NCBI GenBank assembly: GCA_020851235.1
Contig: JADZDD010000025.1
Span: 310,001 to 374,000, forward strand
DNA: 64,000 nucleotides
Direction: 5' to 3'
Origin: Burkholderiales bacterium
GTDB lineage: Bacteria; Pseudomonadota; Gammaproteobacteria; Burkholderiales; Casimicrobiaceae
Below, in pieces: positions 1-8,671 of this stretch. Every line of letters starts with the position of its first letter. Positions within the stretch are counted from its first letter, which is position 1. The translations under genes and the position numbers were made by a program. The notes under the pieces are model-generated. The model worked only from the letters and a program-made list of their open reading frames with translations. It did no database searches and had not been told where the DNA came from.

Positions 1-198
1 GACAGCGAACGGGCCGCGGACCGGGCACGCGATCCGATCCGCGCCCAGCAGCAACGGTGCGAGGCGCGCGGTGAGGCCGACGCGGCACGGTGCGCCGCGT
101 GGGACGCGGAGGCTCGCGCCGCGGCTGCCGCCGCGTTGCGCGCCGCCGACGCGGCGCCGTATCCTCTGGCGGCGTCGGTGCTCGAGGACGTCCGGTGA
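1..198 (+). CDS. C-terminal end of a thiamine-diphosphate-dependent 2-oxoacid dehydrogenase E1 alpha subunit (truncated by window start)
   Basis: Frame 1 is open from base 1 (DSERAADRARDPIRAQQQRCEARGEAD...PYPLAASVLEDVR*) with stop TGA 196-198 overlapping the GTG start of an E1 beta gene; the RDPI motif and following helix resemble E1-alpha C-termini. Confidence 0.7.
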   Translation, partial: DSERAADRARDPIRAQQQRCEARGEADAARCAAWDAEARAAAAAALRAADAAPYPLAASVLEDVR

Positions 199-1181
199 GC
201 GCGGCTGCGCCGGCGCCGCGGGTGTTCTTTCGGGAGGCGATTGGCCGGGCGCTCGCCGAGGCGATGGGGAGCGATCCGACGCTCGTGCTCTTCGGCCAGG
301 ACATCGGCCGCTTCGGTGGTGCGTATCGCGAGTTCACCGGCCTCTTCGAGCGCTTCGGCGCGCAGCGGGTGCGCGACACGCCGGTCGCCGAGGCGGCGAT
401 GATCGGCATCGGCGTCGGTGCGGCAGCCGCGGGCCTGCGCGCGCTCGTGAGCATCACCTACATGGACTTCCTGATGCTCGGGCTCGATCCGCTCGTCAAC
501 TACGCGGCGAAGGCCTGCTACAAGACCGGTGGCCAGGTCCGCGTGCCGCTCGTCGTCAAGGCGACCGCCGGTGCGCGCGGGCAGGGCGTTGCGCACTCGC
601 AGTGCATCGAAGCGTGGCTCATGAGCGTTCCCGGGCTCACCGTGGTGGCGCCGGCCACGGTCGCGGACGCCTACGGGCTCCTCAAGTCGGCATTGCGCCA
701 CGACGGCCCCGTCGTCTTCGTCGATCACAAGCGCCTGTATCCGACCGCAGGGGAGTTGCCGACCGACGCCGCGGAGGTGCCGTTCGGTCAGGCACGTGTC
801 TGTCGTCGCGGCGACGCCGTGACGCTCGTCGCCCACGCGTACATGGTGCGCGTGGCCCTTGCCGCCGCCGACGAGCTCGCGCGCGAGGGCATCGCCTGCG
901 ACGTGGTCGACCTGCGCAGTCTCGCGCCGCTCGACGTGGCCACACTCGCGGCGTCGGTGGCGCGTACCGGCGCCCTCGTCACGGTCGAGGAAGGGCAGGC
1001 GACGTGCGGTGTGGGCGCGGAAGTCGCGGCGCGGGTGCGTGAGGCGCGCGGCGGCGAGCCGTTTCGCGTCGCGCGCGTCGCCGCCTTGCCGGCGCCGGTC
1101 TCGTCGAATCCGATCCTCGAGGCTGCGTGCCTGCCGGATGCCGCGCGCGTCACCACGGCGGTGCGCACGCTGCTATCCTGA
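195..1181 (+). CDS. alpha-ketoacid dehydrogenase E1 component, beta subunit (transketolase-like)
   Basis: FREAIGRALAEAMGSDPTLVLFGQDIGRFGGAYREFTGLFERFGAQRVRDTPVAEAAMIGIGVGAA... typical PdhB/BkdB-like E1 beta; GTG at 195 overlaps the upstream stop. Confidence 0.9.
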   Translation: MSAAAPAPRVFFREAIGRALAEAMGSDPTLVLFGQDIGRFGGAYREFTGLFERFGAQRVRDTPVAEAAMIGIGVGAAAAGLRALVSITYMDFLMLGLDPLVNYAAKACYKTGGQVRVPLVVKATAGARGQGVAHSQCIEAWLMSVPGLTVVAPATVADAYGLLKSALRHDGPVVFVDHKRLYPTAGELPTDAAEVPFGQARVCRRGDAVTLVAHAYMVRVALAAADELAREGIACDVVDLRSLAPLDVATLAASVARTGALVTVEEGQATCGVGAEVAARVREARGGEPFRVARVAALPAPVSSNPILEAACLPDAARVTTAVRTLLS

Positions 1182-1209
1182 CCGTCCACCTTCCTTCCCC
1201 CTGCTGCCG

Positions 1210-1515
1210 ATGCTCTACCAGCTCGCCGTACCGACCCCGATCGAGGATGTCGAGGAACTCCGCGTCCTCGAGTGGCACGTGGCGCCGGGCCACGCCTTCG
1301 CCCCGGGCGACCTCGTGGTCGAACTGGAGACGCACAAGGCGGTGGTCGAGGTGCGGGCGGCGCGTGCCGGCATCGTGCGCAGCATCCTCGCACCGGTCGG
1401 CGATTGGCAGCGACTGGGTCGGCCGCTCGCCGTCGTGAGCGACACCGTGGACGAGCCGCTGCCGGATGCGGCCGACACCCTCGCGGTCATGCACGTCGAC
1501 TTCGAGGTGACGTAG
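1210..1515 (+). CDS. Stand-alone lipoyl-attachment domain protein (E2-type lipoyl domain only)
   Basis: ELRVLEWHVAPGHAFAPGDLVVELETHKAVVEVRAARAGIVRSILAPVGDWQRLGRPLAVV; lipoyl-domain pattern with Lys in ETHKA; about 100 aa, no catalytic domain. Confidence 0.85.
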   Translation: MLYQLAVPTPIEDVEELRVLEWHVAPGHAFAPGDLVVELETHKAVVEVRAARAGIVRSILAPVGDWQRLGRPLAVVSDTVDEPLPDAADTLAVMHVDFEVT

Positions 1516-1519
1516 GACC

Positions 1520-2899
1520 TCATCGCGTGCCGGCGCGGTGCTCGCGCTGGCGCGGCACGAATCCCGGGACGTCGCCTTCGTGCAGGATGCGCACGATCTC
1601 GTCACGCGTGGCCTGCTGCAGCACGCCGCTCGAGTGGACGCGATCGGGAATGTGCTGTCGGGCGCCGAATTCCGCAGCCAACGCATCGCCATCGACGATG
1701 CGAATGCCGTGCGAGCGCGAAAGATCGTGCAGCATTGCGTTGGTTTCGCGCGCCCGCACGGTGCCGAGCGTCTTGCCGAGCGGACGCGGGAACGGCGCGT
1801 AGCACTGCACCTGCTCGGTCCCCAGCGTCGATACCGCGTTGAGCACGAGAACCTGCGTCGTGCCGCGTGCGCGCACGGCGTCGACCAGCATCCCGAGATC
1901 GCGCGCGACGTCGGTGAGCGAGCGGCGGACCTGCTCGAAATTGGCGCGCAGCCACGCATGGAACGCGGGACCCGTCTCGCCCAGGCGGTAGCCGTGAATC
2001 TGCATCCAGTAGCCGAGCCGCTTGTGGCGCAGGAGGAGCGACGACTCGGACAGGATCGACAGCAGGATCGCGTCGGGATGGTCGGCGGTCGTCACCGCCG
2101 TGGGCGCGGTCACGGCAAGCGACTCGGTGAGCGGCGAGCGGACGAGCGCGTTGACGAGCGCGCCCAGCATCATGAAGTCACGCCCGCCCGGTACCGCGGG
2201 TCCGGCACCGAAGCTGCGGGCGATGTCCTCCACGATCGCCTGCTGCTGCGCGGGCGTGCGCGCGATCTGGTCGAGGAGGATCGGTGCCGCCGGCACCAGC
2301 GCGTCGTCGGGATAGTGCACGACGTGGGCAGGGCCCTGCACCGCGGCGAAGAGCTCGAGGAAGGCGCCGGACTCACCCCGGATGATGTTGCGCTGCTCGC
2401 AGATCCCCAAGCACGCGAGCGTGCCGAACGGTGCACCGGTGCCACCCCACCAGGCGCGAGCGCGGTCGTGCCAGCCGGTGAACAGGCCCGTGCGAACCTC
2501 GGCGATGTCGAGTGCGCGATGGCCGGCAAAGATGAGAGGGTCGAAGGCCGCTGCCGGCACGACGGTCGCCGCGTCGAGTTCGAGCGTGCCGATCGCCTCG
2601 TCCTCGCGCCAGGTGTCGTAGTACTGCATCTGATCGAGGAAGCCGCCGCGTGACGCGCCGGCGCCGCGGCGCAGGACGCCGGGTACGGTGAGCGCGAGCG
2701 CGATCTGCCAGTCGCGTTGTTCACCGGCGAGCGAACTCTTGAGAAGCGCGTCGCCGCCGCGCACCCCGACGTTGCAGTAGGCCACGACGTCTCCGGCCCG
2801 ACAGTGCGCGCCATCGGGCACGAGCCAGCGCATTCCCGACCGCTGGAGCGTGGTCGGCGCGGGCAGTACGCGACCGAGCGTGAGAGGGAGGGTGTTCAC
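1520..2899 (-). CDS. SGNH/GDSL-like hydrolase family protein of uncertain function
   Basis: 459 aa; C-terminal half has TQVLVLNAVS, LHDLSRSHGIRIVDGDAL and a DxxH (DRVHSSGVLQ) block reminiscent of SGNH hydrolases; N-terminus has a lipoyl-like MRWLVPDGAHCRAGDVVAYCNV stretch. Confidence 0.55.
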   Translation of the reverse strand: MNTLPLTLGRVLPAPTTLQRSGMRWLVPDGAHCRAGDVVAYCNVGVRGGDALLKSSLAGEQRDWQIALALTVPGVLRRGAGASRGGFLDQMQYYDTWREDEAIGTLELDAATVVPAAAFDPLIFAGHRALDIAEVRTGLFTGWHDRARAWWGGTGAPFGTLACLGICEQRNIIRGESGAFLELFAAVQGPAHVVHYPDDALVPAAPILLDQIARTPAQQQAIVEDIARSFGAGPAVPGGRDFMMLGALVNALVRSPLTESLAVTAPTAVTTADHPDAILLSILSESSLLLRHKRLGYWMQIHGYRLGETGPAFHAWLRANFEQVRRSLTDVARDLGMLVDAVRARGTTQVLVLNAVSTLGTEQVQCYAPFPRPLGKTLGTVRARETNAMLHDLSRSHGIRIVDGDALAAEFGARQHIPDRVHSSGVLQQATRDEIVRILHEGDVPGFVPRQREHRAGTR

Positions 2900-2923
2900 G
2901 ATGCGTGCCGTGCCCGGGCGTGC

Positions 2924-3277
2924 CTACCACGCGGTGTCGGGCGGGAGGATGCCGGCGACCGTCAAGCGGGCCGCACGCATGGGTTCGCCCGTCGACGCCT
3001 CGTCGGGCGTCGTGGTGACGAGGCCGATCCGCGCGCCGGGCGCGAGCTCGCTGCCTTCGGCGGCGGTCAACGCGCGCAGCACGCCGTGCTCGCGACAGAC
3101 GAGGCGAAACCACGACACCGGCGGACAGTCCTGCGCCGCGGCCTCACTGAGGTCGACGCGGACGTCGATGAGCGGCGTGCCGGGCGCCAGTGCCGTGCCC
3201 GGCGCGGTGTGCACCGCGGTGACGACACCGGTGGTCATGAGTTCGTGGAAGCGTGGCAGCTCGATGGCAAGCAGCAA
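2924..3277 (-). CDS. Small lipoyl-like (hammerhead) domain protein lacking the modification lysine
   Basis: GVVTAVHTAPGTALAPGTPLIDVRVDLS...REHGVLRALTAAEGSELAPGARIGLV follows the lipoyl-domain pattern but the DKA hairpin is replaced by VDLSEAAAQDCPPVSW. Confidence 0.55.
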   Translation of the reverse strand: MLLAIELPRFHELMTTGVVTAVHTAPGTALAPGTPLIDVRVDLSEAAAQDCPPVSWFRLVCREHGVLRALTAAEGSELAPGARIGLVTTTPDEASTGEPMRAARLTVAGILPPDTAW

Positions 3278-3345
3278 GATGAACCTCGAAAGACGTGGAA
3301 ATGCAGGGGCGCCGACGCGCTGCGGGGCGAGGTTATCATGCGCGC

Positions 3346-4635
3346 ATGAATGCCCTGGGGCTCGCCTTCGTCACCACAGCGCGGCTGCGGACGGTGCCCG
3401 AGGAGCGCATCGTCGACGGCCTCGTGCTGCGGGGGTGGATGCGCGTGGATCGCGAGCGTGATCCCGAAGGCCCGCGTCGCGTGGTGCGCGACGCGCTGGC
3501 CCGCTGGCGCGGGCTCGGTCTGCCGTCGACGCGCGATGCCCAGGGACAGCATCGCTACGACCCCGGCGAGGTCGCCATCGTCATGCGCTACGCGGGATGG
3601 AAAGGACTCGATCCATTCTGGCGCGAGTACCAGCTTCCCACGCTGCGCGCGTACGTGCTTTCGCTGCATCCGCCGGGCACGCCGCGCGACCGTACCCCCG
3701 ACCCGCGCGCGTTGCCGCCGCGACGCGTCGCGGTGTCGATCACCCGCCGCTTCGAGCCGAGGTGGATCGGCCGCAATGCCCGACTGCGCATTCCGGCTCC
3801 GGTGCACGACGCCGCGCAACGCGATCTCACGATCGCCTTCGACCCGCCGCAGGGCGCCCCTGGCAGCATGCGCGGCGCCGAAGGGTACGTCGAACTGCCG
3901 CTCACCGAGGCGCCGGTGGCGCCGGTGACGCTTGGCGTGCAGTACGCGTATGTCGCCCGTCCGTCGCCGGCGCCGGGGGGGCCGCTCTCGCTCGCGCCGG
4001 CGGAGCGTGCGCAGCACCTGTCCACGCACGAGGAGGCGATACGGGTCACGCCGCAGGTCGTCGCCGCGGCGCAAGCGCTCACCCGCGGCAGAAGTGATCC
4101 GATCGAGCGCGTGCGTGCGCTGTACGATCACGTTGCCGGGCGTCGCTGCGGCGTGGCGTTTCCCTATGCGCTCTTCGACATGGCGCCGCCGGACGGCCCG
4201 CCGCAGATGGGCTGGTACGACTGCCGGATGGTCGCCGTGCATTTCACCGCGTTGTGCCGTGCCCTCGGGATGCCGACGCGACGCATTGCCGGGTATCTGC
4301 TCTCCCCGGATGCACCGGCGTTCCATCACTGGGTCGAGGTGTGGATCGACGGCCGGGGCTGGTTTCCCGTCGATGCGCTGAGCGGTGAGGGGTCGGCGGT
4401 CCTGAGCGAACCCGCCTGGATCCCACCCCTCGGCGCGATCGACTATCGCATGAAGATCGGCGTCGTGCCGCGCGTGTTCACCGGCTCACCGGGCGTGCGC
4501 ATGCCGGAGCACTGGACGCGGCTCGAGCGCGCTGAAGGGGAGGCGATCAGCACCGAACTCGTCGATGCGACGACGCTCGAGGTCGTGTGGACGGACACGA
4601 TGCGCGTGACGCTGGGCGAGACCGTGCCCGAGTAA
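3346..4635 (+). CDS. Transglutaminase-like (TGc) domain protein
   Basis: Cys-His-Asp triad context: GWYDCRMVAVHFTALCRALGMPTRRIAGYLL...FHHWVEVWIDGRGWFPVDAL; ATG 3346. Confidence 0.8.
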   Translation: MNALGLAFVTTARLRTVPEERIVDGLVLRGWMRVDRERDPEGPRRVVRDALARWRGLGLPSTRDAQGQHRYDPGEVAIVMRYAGWKGLDPFWREYQLPTLRAYVLSLHPPGTPRDRTPDPRALPPRRVAVSITRRFEPRWIGRNARLRIPAPVHDAAQRDLTIAFDPPQGAPGSMRGAEGYVELPLTEAPVAPVTLGVQYAYVARPSPAPGGPLSLAPAERAQHLSTHEEAIRVTPQVVAAAQALTRGRSDPIERVRALYDHVAGRRCGVAFPYALFDMAPPDGPPQMGWYDCRMVAVHFTALCRALGMPTRRIAGYLLSPDAPAFHHWVEVWIDGRGWFPVDALSGEGSAVLSEPAWIPPLGAIDYRMKIGVVPRVFTGSPGVRMPEHWTRLERAEGEAISTELVDATTLEVVWTDTMRVTLGETVPE

Positions 4636-4678
4636 TCCGCGCGCTCCGCCGACCGGCTGCCGAACGTCACCTCGCATC

Positions 4679-5959
4679 ATGCTTCCGTTCGCGACCGATG
4701 CGCGTCTGCGCAACGTGCCCGAGGCGCGCATCGTCGAACACCTGGTCTTCCACGGTTGGCGACGGGCGCAGCGCCGCGCCGATCCCGACGGCGCGCGCCG
4801 TGTCGTCATCGAGGCTCTCGCGCGCTGGCGGGGGCTCGGATTGCCGGCAGCGCGCGACGGCGACGGCACGTGGCGCTACGACCCGGCCGAGGCGTTCCTT
4901 TGCATGCGCTGGGCCGGCAGGCAATTCAACGATCCGTTCTGGCGCGAGCACCACGTCGCGATCGAACGTGCCCGGGTGCACTCGTTTCATGCGGGCGAAG
5001 GCGACCCGGAGGCGCCGCCCGTGATGGCGGCACTGCCACCGCGCCGCTTCACGGTCACGCTGCGCCGCTGCTTCGATCCCGCGTACCTTGCGACGCCCGC
5101 GCGCGTGCGACTGCCGCTGCCATACCGCGTCGCGGGGCTGCGCGATGTCGAGGTCACGGTGGAAGCGCTCGACGCGGCGGGGCAGGCGCGCATCGCGCCC
5201 GGCTACGGCGAGCTTCGCCTCGTCGCGGCGCCGACAGGGCCCGTGACGCTCGTCGCGCGATCCTCGTTCGTCGCCTCGGCGTATGCGCGGCCTGGCGACG
5301 TCGTGGCGCCCAGCGCGGGCGAGCGGGCGCTCTATCTCAACCCCAGCGAGGAACTCATCCGCGTGACCCCGGCGGTGCGCACGCTCGCGGCCGGCCTCGG
5401 TGGTGGCGCGACGTCGCCGCGCGAGCGGGTGGCCCGCTTCGTCGACTACCTGATGGATGGCCTCGCGGCCGGGCCTTTTCCCTATGAATGGCTCGACGCG
5501 AAGGCGCCGCTCGACCTGCCGCGCGAGGGCGGCTGGTTCGATTGCCGACTCGGCAGCGCGCTCGTCACCGCGCTGTGCCGCGCCTGCGGCATGCCCGCAC
5601 GGCGGATGAGCGGCTATCTCCTGTATCCGGAGTCCGCCGGATATCACTGGTGGGCCGAAGTGTGGCTCGACGACGCCGGCTGGATGCCGATCGACACGTG
5701 GGTCACCGACCTGTCGGCCAATGGGGCCGATGTTGCATGGCGTCGCGTCTTCTTCGGCGAGCTCGACTATCGCCTGACGTCGGAAGTCATGCCGCAGGTC
5801 TTCAACCGCTCGCCGGGCGTTCGCGTGCCGCCGGCGTGGCGCATCCTCGAACGCGAGGTCGAAGACGGCGCCACCGAGATCGCCCTCGTCGATGCCGCGA
5901 CGGGTCGCAACGTGTGGGTGGACACGATTCGCACCGAGATGGGCGCCGTGGTCGGGTGA
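4679..5959 (+). CDS. Transglutaminase-like (TGc) domain protein, tandem paralog of the preceding gene
   Basis: GWFDCRLGSALVTALCRACGMPARRMSGYLL...YHWWAEVWLDDAGWMPIDTW; parallels the upstream gene over its full length. Confidence 0.8.
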   Translation: MLPFATDARLRNVPEARIVEHLVFHGWRRAQRRADPDGARRVVIEALARWRGLGLPAARDGDGTWRYDPAEAFLCMRWAGRQFNDPFWREHHVAIERARVHSFHAGEGDPEAPPVMAALPPRRFTVTLRRCFDPAYLATPARVRLPLPYRVAGLRDVEVTVEALDAAGQARIAPGYGELRLVAAPTGPVTLVARSSFVASAYARPGDVVAPSAGERALYLNPSEELIRVTPAVRTLAAGLGGGATSPRERVARFVDYLMDGLAAGPFPYEWLDAKAPLDLPREGGWFDCRLGSALVTALCRACGMPARRMSGYLLYPESAGYHWWAEVWLDDAGWMPIDTWVTDLSANGADVAWRRVFFGELDYRLTSEVMPQVFNRSPGVRVPPAWRILEREVEDGATEIALVDAATGRNVWVDTIRTEMGAVVG

Positions 5960-5993
5960 TCGGACGACTCGCGGCGGGATCCCCGGTGCGAGC

Positions 5994-6746
5994 TCACGGC
6001 GCGAGCCACGCCACGAGCGCCATGCGCCCGATGCCGTGCTCGCGGCGCCACGAGTGGACGCGCGCAGGATTCGTGTACGTGCACCACAGGCCGCCCGCGA
6101 CGGTGACGCCCAGGCGCGCGAGGCGGCGGCGGGCGAGTGCGGGAAGGTCGGCGTGCCACTTGCCGTCGCGATGGGGCGCGAAGTGCGCGGCGGCGCCGGC
6201 ATCGCGGTCGCAGTACGCGTGGTAGACGTCGGCGCCGACTTCGAAGGCGGTCGGGCCGATCGCCGGACCGAGCCAGGCGACGAGCGTGTGTGGCGCCACA
6301 TCCATCGCGGTGAGGGTCGCCTCGACAACGCCCGCGGCGAGGCCGCGCCAGCCAGCGTGCGCGACGCCGAGCACGCTGCCCATGCGATCGGCAAGCAGCA
6401 CCGGCAGGCAGTCGGCGGTACGTACCGTGAGCACGACGCCACGCTCGCGTGTGATCGCGGCGTCGGCCTGCGGTGGCGCGGCGCGCAGCGCGTCGACGTT
6501 GGCCGGCGTCACGATGACGACGTCGCATCCGTGCACCTGAGACAGCCACACGGGGTCGGCGGGCAGGTGCGCGCGCAGGAAGCGCCGATTGCGCCCGAGC
6601 GCCCCGGCAAGATCGTCGGACGTCGGTTGCGCGCGACCCACGTCCATCGCGGCGGTACCGTCGCCGCTGCGCGTCGTGAAGAAGGCGCGCACCGACGCGG
6701 GTCCGTCCCATTGCGGGACGATCCAGTCGGCAGGCAGGGCGGTCAC
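5994..6746 (-). CDS. pgeF: Peptidoglycan editing factor / YfiH-family polyphenol oxidase
   Basis: WLSQVHGCDVVIVT...RTADCLPVLLADRMGSVLGVAHAGWRGLAAGVV; adjacent to rluD as in many proteobacteria. Confidence 0.9.
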   Translation of the reverse strand: MTALPADWIVPQWDGPASVRAFFTTRSGDGTAAMDVGRAQPTSDDLAGALGRNRRFLRAHLPADPVWLSQVHGCDVVIVTPANVDALRAAPPQADAAITRERGVVLTVRTADCLPVLLADRMGSVLGVAHAGWRGLAAGVVEATLTAMDVAPHTLVAWLGPAIGPTAFEVGADVYHAYCDRDAGAAAHFAPHRDGKWHADLPALARRRLARLGVTVAGGLWCTYTNPARVHSWRREHGIGRMALVAWLAP

Positions 6747-7735
6747 GGCCGCTTCCGCAGCGCGGCCAGGAGCGCCGCGAAATCGGGCGGCAGCGGCGCC
6801 ACGAAGCGGCTCGGTTCGTGGTGCAGCGGATGCACGAGTTCGAGCCGCTGCGCATGCAGCGCCTGCCGATGGAAGCTGCGCAGGGCGGGCAACGCATCGA
6901 GCGCCTGCCGCCGTCGACTGCCGTACGTGGGATCGCCCAGGAGGGCGTGCCCGATCGCGGCGAGGTGGACGCGGATCTGATGCGTGCGACCGGTCTCGAG
7001 CCGGCAGTGCACGAGCGTCGCGTCGCCGAAGCGCTCGACCGGCTCGACGTGCGTGCGTGCCTCCTTGCCACGTGCGACGACGGCCATCGTCGTCCGTTGC
7101 GTGGGGTGGCGCCCGATCGGCGCGTCGATCGTCGTGGGTCGCGCGAGGTCGCCGTGCACGAGAGCCGCGTACTCGCGCTTCACCGTGCGGGCAGCGAGTT
7201 GCCGCACGAGGCTCGTCTGTGCCTCCGGGGTCTTCGCGACGACGAGGAGGCCGCTCGTGCCCTTGTCGAGGCGATGCACGATCCCCGCCCGCGGCAGCGC
7301 GGCGAGTTGGGGCGCGTGATGCAGGAGCGCATTTTGCAGCGTGCCGTCACGATTGCCGCTGCCCGGATGCACGACGAGCCCGGCGGGCTTGTCCACGACC
7401 AGGAGTGCGGCGTCCTCGTGCACGATCGCCAGTGCGATCGCTTGCGCCGCGACCGCCGCATCGGTGCTCGCTTCGCCCTCGGTCACGACGAGCGTCTCGC
7501 CTCCGGTCAGGCGGTGCCGCGCCGCGACGACGATCGTGCCGTCGACACGCACGAGCCCGGCCTCGATCCATGGCTTCATCCGGCTGCGCGAGTGCTGCGG
7601 CAGGAGGCTCGCGAGCACCTGATCGAGACGCGCTCCGGCGGCGTCGCGCGGCACTGTGAACGCATGCACGCGCCCCTCCGACACCGGCACGGACGCCAGG
7701 GGGTCGAGGGTATAATTTGGCGCGGAGGTAGGCAC
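6743..7735 (-). CDS. rluD: 23S rRNA pseudouridine synthase RluD
   Basis: S4-like N-terminus plus GIVHRLDKGTSGLLVVAKT and RTHQIRVHLAAIGHALLGDPTYG; start taken as GTG at 7735. Confidence 0.88.
   Translation of the reverse strand: MPTSAPNYTLDPLASVPVSEGRVHAFTVPRDAAGARLDQVLASLLPQHSRSRMKPWIEAGLVRVDGTIVVAARHRLTGGETLVVTEGEASTDAAVAAQAIALAIVHEDAALLVVDKPAGLVVHPGSGNRDGTLQNALLHHAPQLAALPRAGIVHRLDKGTSGLLVVAKTPEAQTSLVRQLAARTVKREYAALVHGDLARPTTIDAPIGRHPTQRTTMAVVARGKEARTHVEPVERFGDATLVHCRLETGRTHQIRVHLAAIGHALLGDPTYGSRRRQALDALPALRSFHRQALHAQRLELVHPLHHEPSRFVAPLPPDFAALLAALRKRP
7711..7716 (+). promoter_or_regulatory. Candidate sigma70 -10 element (TATAAT) upstream of bamD
   Basis: Perfect TATAAT in GC-rich context 22 bp before the bamD ATG; no convincing -35. 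Confidence 0.35.
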
Positions 7736-7737
7736 GC

Positions 7738-8646
7738 ATGGTCCGTTTCGATTCGACGCCGTGGCGCGCGGTGCGCACGCGGTTCCACGTCGCCGCACGG
7801 CTCGCCGTGGCGACGCTGCTCGCGTTCGCCGTCGCGGGCTGCAGCCTGTTCCCCGAGGTCAAGGACGAGACGGCGGGTTGGTCGGCGGATCGACTCTACC
7901 AGACCGCGCACGACGCGATGCTGCAGGGCAACTACCAGCGCGCGATCAAGCTCTTCGACCAGCTCGAGGCACGCTATCCCTACGGCCGGTACGCGCAGCA
8001 GGCGATCCTCGAGTCGGCGTATTCGAACTGGCGCGGCAACGAGACCGAGGCTGCCGTCGCCGCGGCCGATCGGTTCATTCGCACGTATCCGAATCATCCC
8101 AACGTCGATTACGCGTACTACCTCAAGGGCCTCGTGTACTTCCGCGAGGATCAGGGGCTCATCGGCTACGTCTACGAACTCGACCTGTCGGAGCGCGATC
8201 CGAAGGAGATGCGCAGCTCGTTTGCCGCCTTCAAGGAGCTTTCGACCAAGTTTCCCGACAGCCAGTACACGCAGGACGCGCTCGCACGCATGCGCTACCT
8301 CAACAATGCGATGGCGACCTACGAGTACAAGGTGGCCCGTTACTACTTCAATCGCGGTGCGTACGTGGCCGCAGCCAATCGTGCGCAGGGCGTGCTCGTC
8401 AACTTTCCCCAGACTCCGGCGAACGACAAGGCGCTCGATCTGCTGTATCGCAGCTACGCCCGGCTCGATCTCACGCAGCTTGCCGACGACTCGAAGGCGA
8501 TTCTCGTCAAGACGTTCCCGGAGAGCCCCTACGTCACCGGCGTCAAGGACCGCGAGTGGTGGGAGTTCTGGAAGAAGGACGAGGCGAGCTTCGGCGTCGA
8601 GCCGACGGGGCAATGGGCCGAGCGCCCGTGGTGGCAGTTCTGGTAG
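7738..8646 (+). CDS. bamD: Outer membrane protein assembly factor BamD
   Basis: Lipobox VAGCS, TPR repeats: YQTAHDAMLQGNYQRAIKLFDQLEARYPYGRYAQQA...YYLKGLVYF; divergent from rluD. Confidence 0.93.
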   Translation: MVRFDSTPWRAVRTRFHVAARLAVATLLAFAVAGCSLFPEVKDETAGWSADRLYQTAHDAMLQGNYQRAIKLFDQLEARYPYGRYAQQAILESAYSNWRGNETEAAVAAADRFIRTYPNHPNVDYAYYLKGLVYFREDQGLIGYVYELDLSERDPKEMRSSFAAFKELSTKFPDSQYTQDALARMRYLNNAMATYEYKVARYYFNRGAYVAAANRAQGVLVNFPQTPANDKALDLLYRSYARLDLTQLADDSKAILVKTFPESPYVTGVKDREWWEFWKKDEASFGVEPTGQWAERPWWQFW

Positions 8647-8671
8647 TCGGCGCGGCGTAAGCGCGCCGCGA

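Noticed and set aside
4667-6442. 591-aa minus-strand ORF over the second transglutaminase-like gene
   Set aside because: Antisense to a conserved Cys/His/Asp transglutaminase-like gene and partly off-frame pgeF; composition artefact.
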